Shown here: piece after piece, positions 15,539 to 23,428 of the stretch
Layout of the letters: every line of letters begins with the position of its first letter
Position numbering within the stretch: position 1 is the first letter of the stretch
Source of the DNA: Nucisporomicrobium flavum
GTDB lineage: Bacteria > Actinomycetota > Actinomycetes > Mycobacteriales > Micromonosporaceae
DNA: 64,000 nt
Direction of reading: 5' to 3'
NCBI RefSeq assembly: GCF_016464385.1
Contig: NZ_JADMLH010000002.1
Span: 467,701-531,700, forward strand
Translations under genes and position numbers: made by a program
The notes under the pieces: generated by a model
What the model saw: the letters and a program-made list of their open reading frames with translations, nothing else
Told to the model about the DNA's origin: nothing
The model's database searches: none

Positions 15539-16417
15539 ATGGGTCCTGGTGAGCCGCGGCAACCTGATGAGGAGGGTGCGCGTCGCCCTCAGGACGACGA
15601 CGACACCTTCGGCTACAACGATCCGGCGTTCCGGGCCGCGAACGGCCCCGAGTACGCCCGCGGAACGGCCTCTGCGGACGGTCCTGAGTATTCGTCCGGA
15701 CCCGCGTATGCGACGAGCGCCGGCTACGCCGACGACTACGAGACGCGCGAGCAGGAGCGCTACCGCGACCCCGGTGAGTACGACCCCCCGGTCTTCACCG
15801 AGGAGGAGCTCCAGGGGCTGGGCGGCGACGGCGGGGGTGTCCCGGGTGGACCGCGCCGCGTCCTGCCGCTCGAGGACGAGCCGACCACACTGGTCTCCCG
15901 CTACCTCTTCCCGACCGAGCGTTACCGCGGCGAGTGGAAGCGGCACTGGATCCACCTGTCCACGCCCCTGCTCGTCGGTGTCGGCGCGACCTTGCTGCTG
16001 GGGTACCTCGCCGGCTTCCTGACCCGGCAGGACATCGACGGCCTGGTCACCGCGGCCGTCCTGATCTGGCTCGGCGTGATGGGCTGGGTCGGGTGGAAGG
16101 TCGCGGACTGGTATTTCGACCGCTTCATCCTGACCAACAAGCGGGTCATGGTCGTCAACGGCATCATCACCCGCAAGGTCGCCATGATGCCGCTGCTGCG
16201 GGTCACCGACATGAAGTACGAGCAGTCCGCGCTCGGCCGCATGCTGAGCTACGGCACGTTCGTCCTCGAGTCGGCCGGCCAGGACCAGGCGCTGCGTGAG
16301 GTCAAGCACCTGCCCAACCCCAACGAGCTGTACCTGCGCGTCGTCGAGGAGATGTACGAGCCGCAGGCCGTCGAGGCACGTCTGGGCAAGGACGGTGACG
16401 CGGGCGACGACGCCTGA
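15539..16417 (+). CDS. Bacterial PH-domain (bPH2) membrane protein
   Basis: 292 aa. Residues 1-120 are an acidic disordered region (Tyr/Glu/Asp-rich). A membrane hairpin (IHLSTPLLVGVGATLLLGYLAG ... GLVTAAVLIWLGVMGWVGW, about 138-188) follows, then the bPH2 domain: FDRFILTNKRVMVVNGIITRK, VAMMPLLRVTDMKYEQSALGR, YGTFVLESAGQDQALREV. YdbS/YdbT-like proteins of this kind are linked to envelope homeostasis, mechanism unclear. Leaderless ATG start. It is the last gene before a PHP phosphoesterase with its own promoter. Confidence 0.9.
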   Translation: MGPGEPRQPDEEGARRPQDDDDTFGYNDPAFRAANGPEYARGTASADGPEYSSGPAYATSAGYADDYETREQERYRDPGEYDPPVFTEEELQGLGGDGGGVPGGPRRVLPLEDEPTTLVSRYLFPTERYRGEWKRHWIHLSTPLLVGVGATLLLGYLAGFLTRQDIDGLVTAAVLIWLGVMGWVGWKVADWYFDRFILTNKRVMVVNGIITRKVAMMPLLRVTDMKYEQSALGRMLSYGTFVLESAGQDQALREVKHLPNPNELYLRVVEEMYEPQAVEARLGKDGDAGDDA

Positions 16418-16448
16418 CGTCATCAACGGAATTCGTGCGCGTACCCGG

Positions 16449-16454
16449 TAGCGT
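16449..16454 (+). promoter_or_regulatory. Putative -10 box of the PHP gene
   Basis: TAGCGT, 6 nt, GTG at 16461, no Shine-Dalgarno. Confidence 0.45.
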
Positions 16455-16460
16455 CTCCGA

Positions 16461-17312
16461 GTGACCAGAATCGACCTGCACTGCCACTCGACCGCCAGTG
16501 ACGGCACGCTGACCCCGGCGGAGCTGGTCCGGGCGGGAGCCGCCGCGGGTCTCGACGTCATGGCCATCACGGACCACGACACCACGGGCGGGTGGGCCGC
16601 CGCCGCGGCCGCGCGACCGGAGGGGCTGACTCTGGTGCGCGGCGCCGAGCTGTCCTGCCGCTGGTACGGGGTGGAGCCGGCGATCCCGCTGCACCTGCTG
16701 GCGTACCTGTTCGACCCGGAGGAGCCGCAGCTCGCGGCCGACCTGGCGCGCCTGCGCGCCGACCGGGAGCAGCGCGCCGAGAAGATCGTCGAGCTGCTCC
16801 GCGCAGACGGTGTCGACATCAGCTGGCCCGAGGTCAGCGGCTATGCGGCCGGCGGGTCGGTGGGGCGCCCGCACATCGCGCAGGCCCTGATCCGGGCCGG
16901 TCTCGTGCGGACGACCAGCGAGGCGTTCGCCTCCCGATGGCTGGGCGCGCGGTACTTCGTACCCAAAGCGGATCTTGATGTCTTCGAGGCCGTGCGGGCG
17001 GTGCGAGCTGCGGGCGGGGTGGCGGTGTTCGCCCATCCGAACGCGACCGTCCGCGGCCGGATCGTGCCCGACAAGCTCATCGTGGAGCTCGCCGCGGCGG
17101 GCCTTTTCGGACTCGAGGCCGACCACGAGGACCACTCTCCCGAGCAGCGGGCCCATGTCCGGTCGCTCGCCGAGGACCTCGGGCTGGTCGTCACCGGATC
17201 GTCGGATTTTCACGGTACGCACAAGACGGTCAGGCTGGGCGCCTTCACGACCGACCCCGCCGCGTACCGGAAAATCGTGACCGCCGCCACCGGAGTTCCC
17301 GTCCTGGGGTGA
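16461..17312 (+). CDS. PHP domain metal-dependent phosphoesterase
   Basis: 283 aa, complete PHP fold. Metal ligands are visible in DLHCHSTASDGTL (about residues 5-17), ITDHDTTGG near 38, GAELSC near 62, GRPHIAQAL near 137, VAVFAHPN near 192 and TGSSDFHG near 250. Related E. coli YciV (RNase AM / 3',5'-nucleotide bisphosphate phosphatase) hydrolyses nucleotide or 5'-end phosphates, which is the best analogue. GTG start, leaderless. Confidence 0.9.
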   Translation: MTRIDLHCHSTASDGTLTPAELVRAGAAAGLDVMAITDHDTTGGWAAAAAARPEGLTLVRGAELSCRWYGVEPAIPLHLLAYLFDPEEPQLAADLARLRADREQRAEKIVELLRADGVDISWPEVSGYAAGGSVGRPHIAQALIRAGLVRTTSEAFASRWLGARYFVPKADLDVFEAVRAVRAAGGVAVFAHPNATVRGRIVPDKLIVELAAAGLFGLEADHEDHSPEQRAHVRSLAEDLGLVVTGSSDFHGTHKTVRLGAFTTDPAAYRKIVTAATGVPVLG

Positions 17313-17352
17313 CGGTCCTCGCAGTTCAGAGCGGGTGACCGGGCGCTGCGCC

Positions 17353-17358
17353 TACGTT
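17353..17358 (+). promoter_or_regulatory. Putative -10 box of the MarC gene
   Basis: TACGTT, 6 nt, GTG at 17365. Supports the shorter start over an in-frame GTG at 17335. Confidence 0.45.
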
Positions 17359-17364
17359 GTCGGG

Positions 17365-17979
17365 GTGAATCTGAAGTTGTTCGGCGAGGTCTTCGTGACC
17401 CTCCTGGTGATCGTCGACCCGCCGGGCATGGTGCCCGTCTTTCTCGCGCTGACCGGCACCCTGCCGGCGAAGCAGCGCCACCGCGCGGGCACGCAGGCGG
17501 TGCTGCTCGCGCTCGGCGTCATCGTCGTGTTCGCGGTGGCGGGCCAGACCCTGCTCGACTATCTGCACGTCCAGCTGCCCGCGCTGCAGGGCGCGGGTGG
17601 TCTGCTGCTCATCCTCGTCGCGTTGCAGCTGCTCACGGGCAAGACCGACGAGCCGTCCGAGCAGGGCGGCACGAGCAACGTGGCGCTGGTCCCGATCGGC
17701 ACGCCGCTGCTCGCCGGGCCCGGCGCGATCGTGGCGACGATGCTGTTCGTCCAGCGGGCGGACGGCGCGGTCGACTACACCGTGATCGGGCTCGCGATCC
17801 TCGGCGTCATGCTGACGGTGTGGGTGGTGCTGCGGTTCTCCGGCGGCATCGTCAAACTGCTGCGACCCGGCGGCATCGAAGTCCTCACCCGGATCGCGGG
17901 TCTCCTGCTCGCGGCCATCGCGGTCCAGCTCATCGCGGACGCGGTCGGCGCTTTCGTGAAGCTGTACGCGGCCGCCTGA
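17365..17979 (+). CDS. MarC family integral membrane protein
   Basis: 204 aa with six hydrophobic segments. First helix FVTLLVIVDPPGMVPVFLAL has the family Asp-Pro-Pro-Gly; TPLLAGPGAIVATMLF in the middle is the second signature. MarC/UPF0056 proteins are multi-pass inner-membrane proteins; despite the name they do not cause multidrug resistance, and their substrate is unknown. The start at GTG 17365 opens directly into the first helix. Confidence 0.9.
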   Translation: MNLKLFGEVFVTLLVIVDPPGMVPVFLALTGTLPAKQRHRAGTQAVLLALGVIVVFAVAGQTLLDYLHVQLPALQGAGGLLLILVALQLLTGKTDEPSEQGGTSNVALVPIGTPLLAGPGAIVATMLFVQRADGAVDYTVIGLAILGVMLTVWVVLRFSGGIVKLLRPGGIEVLTRIAGLLLAAIAVQLIADAVGAFVKLYAAA

Positions 17980-18014
17980 CCGGGTCGCGGGGAGTTTCTG
18001 TCGGAGGGGCCTGG

Positions 18015-18020
18015 CAGGAT
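18015..18020 (+). promoter_or_regulatory. Putative -10 box (CAGGAT) of the RecB-like gene
   Basis: CAGGAT, 6 nt, GTG at 18027. AGG within the hexamer might instead act as a weak ribosome site. Confidence 0.35.
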
Positions 18021-18026
18021 TGTCCC

Positions 18027-18899
18027 GTGCGCAGGACACCGCCGCGATCGGCCGCCGTACCCGAGCAGTTGGGGTTCGCCGGCATGCCCGAGCGCCTCTT
18101 CGTCTGCACCCCCAGCAAGCTGGGCACATACGTGGACTGCCCCCGCCGCTACCGATATACGTACGTGGACCGGCCCAGCCCGCCCAAGGGGCCGCCCTGG
18201 GCGCACAACTCGCTCGGCGCGAGCGTCCACACCGCCCTCAAGAACTGGTACGCGCTGCCGGCCGCCCGCCGCAGCGCCGCCTCGCTGCCCACGCTGCTCA
18301 AGGCCACGTGGGTGCGCGAGGGCTACCGGGACGTCGAGCAGGAGCGGATCACGTACCGCAAGGCGCTGGAATGGCTCGACACGTATGTCGCCGGGCTCGA
18401 CCCGGAGGAGGAGCCGCTGGGTGTGGAGCGTGTGGTCGCGACGAAGACCGGAGTGCTCGCGTTCAACGGCCGCGCCGACCGCATCGACGCCCGCGACGGC
18501 GAAGCGGTGATCGTGGACTACAAGACCGGCCGCTCCGGCCTCGACGCGGACGATGCCCGCGGATCCCAGGCCCTGGCCCTTTACGCGTACGCGGCCCAGC
18601 GCGTGTTCCGCCGCCCGTGCCGCCGGGTCGAGCTGCACCACCTGCCCACCGGCACCGTGGCGGCCCACGAGCACACGGAGGAGTCCCTGGCCCGTCAGGT
18701 CGCGCGCGCGGAGGACACGGCGCGGGACATCATGGCGGCGGAGAAGGCGGTGGCTGCGGGGGCTGATCCGGACGCGGAGTTCCCCGCCAACCCCGGATTG
18801 CTGTGCGGCTGGTGCGACTTCCGGCGCGTGTGCCCGGCGGCCGCGGACGCGCAGCCCAAGGAGCCGTGGACCTCCGTCGAGCACCTCGAACGGGCTTGA
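18027..18899 (+). CDS. RecB-family exonuclease (PD-(D/E)XK, Cas4/AddB-like Fe-S nuclease)
   Basis: 290 aa. Four cysteines consistent with a 4Fe-4S cluster: one near residue 38 (YVDCPRRYRYTYV) and three in LLCGWCDFRRVCP near 260-270. Catalytic motifs: GRADRIDARDGEAVIVDYKTGR (Asp, then Asp-Tyr-Lys near 164) and the QALALYAYAAQ helix near 185. GTG start. Such stand-alone RecB-like proteins cut single-stranded DNA ends in repair; no CRISPR genes are near, so Cas4 function is not implied. Faces the convergent MpaB-type gene 21 bp away. Confidence 0.9.
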   Translation: MRRTPPRSAAVPEQLGFAGMPERLFVCTPSKLGTYVDCPRRYRYTYVDRPSPPKGPPWAHNSLGASVHTALKNWYALPAARRSAASLPTLLKATWVREGYRDVEQERITYRKALEWLDTYVAGLDPEEEPLGVERVVATKTGVLAFNGRADRIDARDGEAVIVDYKTGRSGLDADDARGSQALALYAYAAQRVFRRPCRRVELHHLPTGTVAAHEHTEESLARQVARAEDTARDIMAAEKAVAAGADPDAEFPANPGLLCGWCDFRRVCPAAADAQPKEPWTSVEHLERA

Positions 18900-18920
18900 C
18901 GCCCGCTCACCACCCAGCCG

Positions 18921-19781
18921 TCAGGCCAGGCCGGCTCGGTGCAGGGCTTCGCGGCGCATCGGGGCTGACCGGTACCGCTCCGGTGCGGCGGCGAGGGCGG
19001 CCTTCATGAGCAGGCGCATGCCGCGTACGGAAAGATCCGCCGAGACGTCGGTCGTCGGCCAGCCGAGCCCGCCGTACATCTTCCGGGCCCAGGGTGGCAG
19101 CAGGGCGACGGCCGTCCCGGCGACCCCGAAGTAGGCCCACCGGGTCGGGCCGAGCGTCAGGCCGAGGCGCAGCGGCACGCTGCCCCACGACTGCGGCACC
19201 GGCGGCACCGTGAGGAACAGGGCGGTCTCTGCGCCGTCGCGGGTCATCCTCAGCTGCGGCCGCATGCGCTCGTAGTAGTCCGCCACCTCGGCGGCCGTCG
19301 CGGGAACCGTGGCGGGATCAAGCCCCATCAGCTCGGCCGCCCGCACCTGCTCGGTGTAGTACCGGTCCACCTCGTCATCGGTGAGCGCCAGGCCGGCCCG
19401 GCGTGCCGTGGTGAGGAACGACTCCACCTCGGCGACGTGCACCCACCGCAGCAGCTCGGGCTCGTCGATGCGGAAGCTGTCGCCCGTACGCGGATCGGTC
19501 GCGGTCATCCGGGCGTGCAGCCGCCGGATCCGGCTCGCGGCCCGCTCGACCTCGGCGGTGCTGCCGTAGATGACAGTGCCCACGTAGGCGGAGGTTCGCG
19601 CGAGCCGCCCCCACGGGTCGGCGCGGTACGCCGAGTTCTGCGCCACCCCGGCGACGGCACGCGGGTGGAGGGCCTGCAGGTAGAGCGAGCGGAGACCGCC
19701 GAGCAGCAGGATCGGCTCCTCGTGCACCTTCCACGTGACCGAGCCGGGGCCGAAAAGTCCGAGGTCTGCGGCACTGTCCAT
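18921..19781 (-). CDS. MpaB/rubber oxygenase-like (DUF2236) protein
   Basis: 286 aa. Typical features of the DUF2236/latex-clearing-protein family: TWKVHEEPILLLGGLRSLYLQALHP at the N-terminus with the conserved Arg and His, YRADPWGRLARTSAYV, and the RWVHVAEVESFL segment with another His. Family members bind haem b and are oxygenases or haem proteins; the reaction here is unknown. ATG start with minus-strand CACGCT 6 nt upstream. The product has no signal peptide, so it is cytoplasmic. Confidence 0.88.
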   Translation of the reverse strand: MDSAADLGLFGPGSVTWKVHEEPILLLGGLRSLYLQALHPRAVAGVAQNSAYRADPWGRLARTSAYVGTVIYGSTAEVERAASRIRRLHARMTATDPRTGDSFRIDEPELLRWVHVAEVESFLTTARRAGLALTDDEVDRYYTEQVRAAELMGLDPATVPATAAEVADYYERMRPQLRMTRDGAETALFLTVPPVPQSWGSVPLRLGLTLGPTRWAYFGVAGTAVALLPPWARKMYGGLGWPTTDVSADLSVRGMRLLMKAALAAAPERYRSAPMRREALHRAGLA

Positions 19782-19787
19782 GCCCCC

Positions 19788-19793
19788 AGCGTG
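19788..19793 (-). promoter_or_regulatory. Putative -10 box (CACGCT) of the MpaB-type gene
   Basis: Minus strand CACGCT, 6 nt, ATG at 19781. Weak match to TANNNT but the same spacing as other leaderless genes. Confidence 0.28.
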
Positions 19794-19830
19794 CCACGCG
19801 GAAGGCGAAGTTGAACAGGTTCAGAATTTC

Positions 19831-20265
19831 CTACGCCGCTCGGTCGGCGCGTTCCTCGCGCTGGCAGGCGGGGCAGAGCCCCCAGAATGTGACTTCCGCC
19901 TCGTCGACCGCGAAGCCGTGGCCGGCGGCAGGGTCGAGGCAGGGGCGCTCCCCGACGACGCAGTCGACATCCTGGATGGCGCCGCAACTCCGGCAGACGA
20001 GGTGATGGTGGTTGTCGCCCACGCGCGCCTCGAACCGCGAGGGGCTTCCGGCCGGCTCGATCCGCCGCGCCAAGCCCGCCCGGGACAGCGCCCCGAGAAC
20101 GTCGTACACGCCCTGGGTGGACACCGAGTCGAGCCGCTCCCGTACCTGCCGGGTGATTTCCTCAACCTCGAGGTGCCCACCCCGGGTGAGCACCTCCAGC
20201 ACCGCAACCCGCGGCCGCGTCACACGCAGGCCCCGATCACGCAGCAGGTGCTCGGCGGTCGACAC
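19831..20265 (-). CDS. Fur family transcriptional regulator
   Basis: 144 aa. Winged helix with RVTRPRVAVLEVLT near residue 14 and VSTQGVYDVLGALSRAGL near 48. Dimerisation/metal half has DNHHHLVCRSCGAIQDVDC and CPACQ: the two CxxC pairs of the structural zinc site and the His-rich regulatory site. VSTQGVYDVLGAL resembles actinobacterial FurA/CatR-type peroxide regulators, which usually adjoin a catalase; none is adjacent here, so iron, zinc or peroxide sensing cannot be decided. Confidence 0.92.
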   Translation of the reverse strand: MSTAEHLLRDRGLRVTRPRVAVLEVLTRGGHLEVEEITRQVRERLDSVSTQGVYDVLGALSRAGLARRIEPAGSPSRFEARVGDNHHHLVCRSCGAIQDVDCVVGERPCLDPAAGHGFAVDEAEVTFWGLCPACQREERADRAA

Positions 20266-20479
20266 CTCACAATGACAGCACGCTGAACCGGACGGCTCAA
20301 CCGGTGCCGATTGCCGCGGTGGCGCAGCATCTTCGGGCGGGTGGTCTCGCCGGTGAACCGGATCGGCTCGACGCGCGTAAGCGCGGACGAGGGGACATTC
20401 GCGCTTCGGAGGGCACCGGCAGCGGTGCCGGTGGCTCTACGCTTGGCCCAAGATTGTTTAACGTTCAAGGAGGGTGACC

Positions 20480-20959
20480 GTGTTCGACCAGATAAACGGC
20501 ATGCCCGTACACGCGTTGGTGCTCCACGCGGCGGTCGTGTTCGTGCCGCTCCTGGCCCTCGCGGCCATCGTCTACGCGGTCGTGCCCCGCTGGCGCACGA
20601 AGGTCGGCTGGGCTGCCGTCCTCCTGGCCCTGGCCGCCCCGGTAGCCACCTTCGTGGCCATGGAATCCGGCGAGAAGCTGCGCGACCGCATGATCGCCAA
20701 CGGCATGACGGGCCCGCCGCTCGAGAAGATCGACGATCACATGGGGTACGGCACGCTGACCTTCTACGTCACGCTCGGTCTCGCCGCGGTGACCCTCCTC
20801 ATGGTCTTCCTGACGCTGCGTCCATCAGCCCGCCCGCTGCCCCGACCGGCCGGCATCCTCCTGGCCGTGATCATGGTGGCGCTGGCGGCGGTTTCCGGCT
20901 ATTACGTCTTCAGGACCGGTGACTCGGGGGCCCAGGCAGTCTGGGGAACCTCGTCCTGA
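20480..20959 (+). CDS. DUF2231 membrane protein
   Basis: 159 aa, four predicted membrane helices: PVHALVLHAAVVFVPLLALA (residues 9-28), GWAAVLLALAAPVATFVAM, YVTLGLAAVTLLMVFLTL and GILLAVIMVALAAVSGYYVF. The GMPVHALVLHAAVVF opening is diagnostic of DUF2231. Start GTG 20480 has the perfect ribosome site AAGGAGG at 20467-20473; an in-frame GTG at 20474 overlaps that site and is rejected. Divergent from fur with a 214-bp gap. Related four-helix proteins can bind haem through His, and two His are placed in helix 1 here; that is speculation. Confidence 0.85.
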   Translation: MFDQINGMPVHALVLHAAVVFVPLLALAAIVYAVVPRWRTKVGWAAVLLALAAPVATFVAMESGEKLRDRMIANGMTGPPLEKIDDHMGYGTLTFYVTLGLAAVTLLMVFLTLRPSARPLPRPAGILLAVIMVALAAVSGYYVFRTGDSGAQAVWGTSS

Positions 20960-21030
20960 CGAGCCGCCGTCCCGGCCGCCGTGTGGGGTGGCGGCTGGGA
21001 CGGCCCTGGCCCGTCGGTGTGCGGGGGTGG

Positions 21031-21131
21031 CCCGTCGATGCTCGTGTTCGCCCGTCGGTGCTCGTGTTCGCCCGTCAGTGCTTGCGTTCGCACCGTCGGT
21101 GTTCGCGTTCGCTCGTCGGTGCGCGGGCTTG
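21031..21131. repeat. 20-bp tandem repeat, five imperfect copies
   Basis: Units at 21031-21050, 21051-21070, 21071-21090, 21091-21111 and 21112-21131, each close to cccgtcggtgctcgtgttcg. Fills the gap between the DUF2231 stop and the stop of the convergent 110-aa gene. Confidence 0.88.
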
Positions 21132-21132
21132 C

Positions 21133-21465
21133 TCAGAAGATCGCGCGGGCGCAGAGCAGGCACATGAGGATCAGGGCGACCGCCCCGGCGACCAGCCCGA
21201 CGCCGTACGTCACGGTGCGGGCGGAACCCTCCGATTCGTCGAGAGCGTCGATGTCCTGAGCCGGCATGGAGCGCGGCGGCGGCGGTTGGGACACCGTCGG
21301 CGGTCGCCAGTACGGCGAGGCCGGCGCGGGGCGGGGCGGTCCCTGGTATGCCGGCTTGGCATCGGGAGCCGGGCTGGGACGGTCGGCACCGAACTGCTCC
21401 GGGGCAGAGTCCGGCCGCTGCCAGTACGCGTCGTCGTCGGATCCTGTCGGGGCGCTCACGTTCAT
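21133..21465 (-). CDS. Small tail-anchored membrane protein
   Basis: 110 aa. Residues 1-80 are Pro/Asp/Ala-rich and disordered (SPYWRPPTVSQPPPPRS). One C-terminal helix, VTYGVGLVAGAVALILMCLLCARAIF, ends the protein, so it is a tail-anchored single-pass protein with a cytoplasmic N-terminus. ATG 21465 is chosen as the first Met before compositional continuity; longer readings are Arg-rich. Divergent from the 61-aa gene at 21522, with 56 bp between starts. Function unknown. Confidence 0.65.
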   Translation of the reverse strand: MNVSAPTGSDDDAYWQRPDSAPEQFGADRPSPAPDAKPAYQGPPRPAPASPYWRPPTVSQPPPPRSMPAQDIDALDESEGSARTVTYGVGLVAGAVALILMCLLCARAIF

Positions 21466-21509
21466 CGACGCTACATCCCTCGGGTGCCGACAGCGCGCGC
21501 GACGCGGCC

Positions 21510-21515
21510 TACCCT
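21510..21515 (+). promoter_or_regulatory. Putative -10 box of the 61-aa gene
   Basis: TACCCT, 6 nt, GTG at 21522. Exact leaderless geometry; the main support for this short gene. Confidence 0.45.
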
Positions 21516-21521
21516 CATACC

Positions 21522-21707
21522 GTGGACATCCTTGACGATCCTGACCGCGACGCCGACGCGGAGCGCACCGTCGACCTCGAGTCCGAGGAAGCACCCCTCC
21601 TCCCGGAGCAGACTCGCGACGACACGGAACGCGGCTGGGGCTACAGCGGCATCGAAAGCTCGAACGACGACCGCCTCCTGGAGGACCGCCCTCCCCACTG
21701 GGGATGA
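21522..21707 (+). CDS. Small acidic protein (61 aa)
   Basis: 61 aa, highly acidic (DILDDPDRDADAERTVDLES). Ends with a segment I recognise from short conserved actinobacterial proteins, NDDRLLEDRPPHWG. No membrane helix and no cysteine. GTG start with leaderless -10 box. The protein is too short for domain assignment. Followed by a hairpin at 21820-21849. Confidence 0.62.
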   Translation: MDILDDPDRDADAERTVDLESEEAPLLPEQTRDDTERGWGYSGIESSNDDRLLEDRPPHWG

Positions 21708-21819
21708 GCGCACCCCCGCTTGCGGCGTCGTGGCTGGAGTCCCGCTTGCGGCGGTGTCGGTCGCTGCTTGCGGCGGTGGTGTTGGTCACTGCTTGCCGCG
21801 GTGGTGTGGGGCTCTCGCA

Positions 21820-21849
21820 GCTGAGCAGCTGAATCGTTCGCTGCTCAGC
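21820..21849. terminator. Hairpin between convergent genes
   Basis: gctgagcag (21820-21828) pairs perfectly with ctgctcagc (21841-21849) across a 12-nt loop. It lies between the + strand 61-aa gene and the - strand CpaB-like gene. Upstream (21718-21800) the decamer gcttgcggcg recurs at about 21718, 21744 and 21765, with a variant at 21791. Confidence 0.5.
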
Positions 21850-21889
21850 GCAGTCTTGCGCGCCCCGGCTTCGCCGGCGTCCCCGGCGG

Positions 21890-22492
21890 TCAACCGTCTG
21901 GGCGGATCACGACTGCGTACCCGTCCGGCGCCGGGTTGATCGTCTCCTTGGCCGCTTCCGGCGTGAGCGCCACGAGAAGCCCTCCCGTCAGCGGATCATC
22001 CACGCCGGTGACAGCGAGGACCAGCGCTGCGGCGGCTATCGGCCGAGGGTGCGCGCCGGCTCTGAAGACATCCACGCGGTCGCCCACGCGTACGAGGCGC
22101 AGCGCCGCCGGTTCCGCGAGCCGGAGCGGTACGCCCACGGTGCCCACAGGTGCCGGCAGAGGCTCGGGCGCTGAGCCGACAGGGATCGGAGGCTCCGTGG
22201 CGCTGGACGTCATGCCGCGTGAGGAGCCGCTCCCGGGGGCCACCTCGACCGCGACAGACGCCCTACCCGCAGGGCTGGGCTCCGACGCTGGCCGGGCAAT
22301 GTCTGGACGCCGGAGCGTCGGCGCTTCGGACGGCAGCCTGCAGGGCGCCGGGTCCGACCACGTGAGGGTCGCGGCCGTGGCCAGCAGCGCTGCGACCGTG
22401 GCCACGCGCAGCAGAGTTGATCTTCCCGGCCTGCGCCGGCGTACCGGGTCGAGGACATCGCTGGTCTGTTTCTGGGATTGAGTCGGCCGCAC
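21890..22492 (-). CDS. SAF/RcpC (CpaB/FlgA-like) domain protein
   Basis: 200 aa. Basic N-terminus, one membrane helix (TLLRVATVAALLATAATLTW, about 26-45), a Pro/Ser-rich linker, then a SAF/RcpC-like domain: VPLRLAEPAALRLVRVGDRVDVFRAG and GGLLVALTPEAAKE. CpaB/RcpC proteins assist Flp pilus assembly and FlgA is a flagellar chaperone, but no pilus or flagellar genes are adjacent. Linkage to the fmdB-like gene and the cyclo-ligase gene is a recurrent actinobacterial arrangement. Exported domain of unknown role. Confidence 0.75.
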   Translation of the reverse strand: MRPTQSQKQTSDVLDPVRRRRPGRSTLLRVATVAALLATAATLTWSDPAPCRLPSEAPTLRRPDIARPASEPSPAGRASVAVEVAPGSGSSRGMTSSATEPPIPVGSAPEPLPAPVGTVGVPLRLAEPAALRLVRVGDRVDVFRAGAHPRPIAAAALVLAVTGVDDPLTGGLLVALTPEAAKETINPAPDGYAVVIRPDG

Positions 22493-23010
22493 GCGATGAA
22501 GCTAGGCAAATCCGGGGGCGGGCGTCGGGGCGGCTGTGGATACCCGCGCGTTGTGGATAACCGGCGGTCGAGAGGGCCGAGCCCGGTAGAAAGGGCGTGG
22601 CGGATCGACGGCCGGCCCGAAGGTCCATCGCGGTCCTGACCGATCTTGGGGCAAAAGCTGCCGCGTGGTCGACAACAGCCGTGACCTGCGGCGAGCAGCC
22701 GGCCGAGTGCTCCGCAGGCGCGCTGGGGCGAGCCCCGGTGCGTCTGGTTCACGGCGGGCGTGGTTGACGACCGGGGCCGCCGTCAGCGAAGGCAGCGCCA
22801 GGAAGGCGACCCGGCCAGGCGCCCGGGATGCGACCCCCGCCGGCGGCAAGGGTGCGGCCCCGGCCGGCGGCAAGGGTTGCGGCCCCGGCCGGCGGCAGGG
22901 TTGCGGCCCGCGGCCGGCGGCCGGGTTGCGGCCCCGGCCAGGCGGCCGGTGATGTGACCCAGCCGGGCGGCCTCGGGGTCGCGCGGCCTCGGGGTCGCGC
23001 GGCCTCGGGG
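22493..23010. other. 518-bp gap filled by GC-rich repeats
   Basis: No gene recognised. Contains a 24-25-bp tandem array (22838-22934) and a 16-bp array (22969-23013). Open frames are Pro/Ala/Arg/Gly low complexity. An MscL gene, often next to the FmdB gene in actinobacteria, is not here. Confidence 0.5.
22838..22934. repeat. 24-25-bp tandem repeat, four copies
   Basis: Units start at 22838, 22861, 22886 and 22910. Core ccggcggcaagggttgcggc, with small indels between copies. Confidence 0.8.
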
Positions 23011-23013
23011 TCA
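22969..23013. repeat. 16-bp tandem repeat, nearly three copies
   Basis: ggcctcggggtcgcgc at 22969-22984 and 22985-23000, then a partial copy to 23013 that runs into the stop codon of the FmdB-like gene. Confidence 0.8.
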
Positions 23014-23358
23014 GGAAGCGGTTGAGGCAGCCGGCGACGAGGTCGTCGACGACGAAGAGGAGGAGGGCGACGATGAAGGTGTCGAGGCTGCGGCCGGGGT
23101 CGTGGACGTCGTCGAGGACGAGTCCGACTTGCCGTCCGTGGAGGTCGTCGAGGACGACGGCTTGTCCGTGCTCACGCTGCCGGAGCGGGAGTCGTTGCGG
23201 TAGAAGCCGGAGCCCTTGAAGACGATCCCTACGGAGTTGAAGACCTTGCGCAGCTTGCCGCTGCAGGCGGGGCATTCCGTCAGCGCCGGGTCCGAGAAGG
23301 ACTGCACCCTCTCGAGCTGCTCCCCGCACTCCGTGCATGCGTACTGGTACGTGGGCAC
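23011..23358 (-). CDS. FmdB family zinc-ribbon protein with Ser/Thr-rich tail
   Basis: 115 aa. PTYQYACTECGEQLERVQSF ... CPACSGKLRKVFNSVGIVFKG forms the FmdB/CxxC regulatory zinc ribbon (Cys at about 8, 11, 30, 33). It continues GSGFYRNDSR, the usual family end, then a 60-residue Ser/Thr/Ala tail of low complexity. GTG 23358 has GGAGG 4-5 nt upstream. The neighbour 5-formyl-THF cyclo-ligase gene lies 70 bp upstream in the same direction, a linkage conserved in actinobacteria. Function unknown; the Ser/Thr tail is a plausible phosphorylation region (inference). Confidence 0.87.
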   Translation of the reverse strand: MPTYQYACTECGEQLERVQSFSDPALTECPACSGKLRKVFNSVGIVFKGSGFYRNDSRSGSVSTDKPSSSTTSTDGKSDSSSTTSTTPAAASTPSSSPSSSSSSTTSSPAASTAS

Positions 23359-23428
23359 TGGTCCTCCGCGTCGATACTCAGGGCTTGGCACTCGCCGTCT
23401 CAGAGTGCCAATGCTGCGTCATCGGAGT

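Noticed and set aside
18027..18899. Reading the RecB-like nuclease as Cas4
   Set aside because: No other cas gene or repeat array is present. Stand-alone proteins of this type are widespread in actinobacteria.
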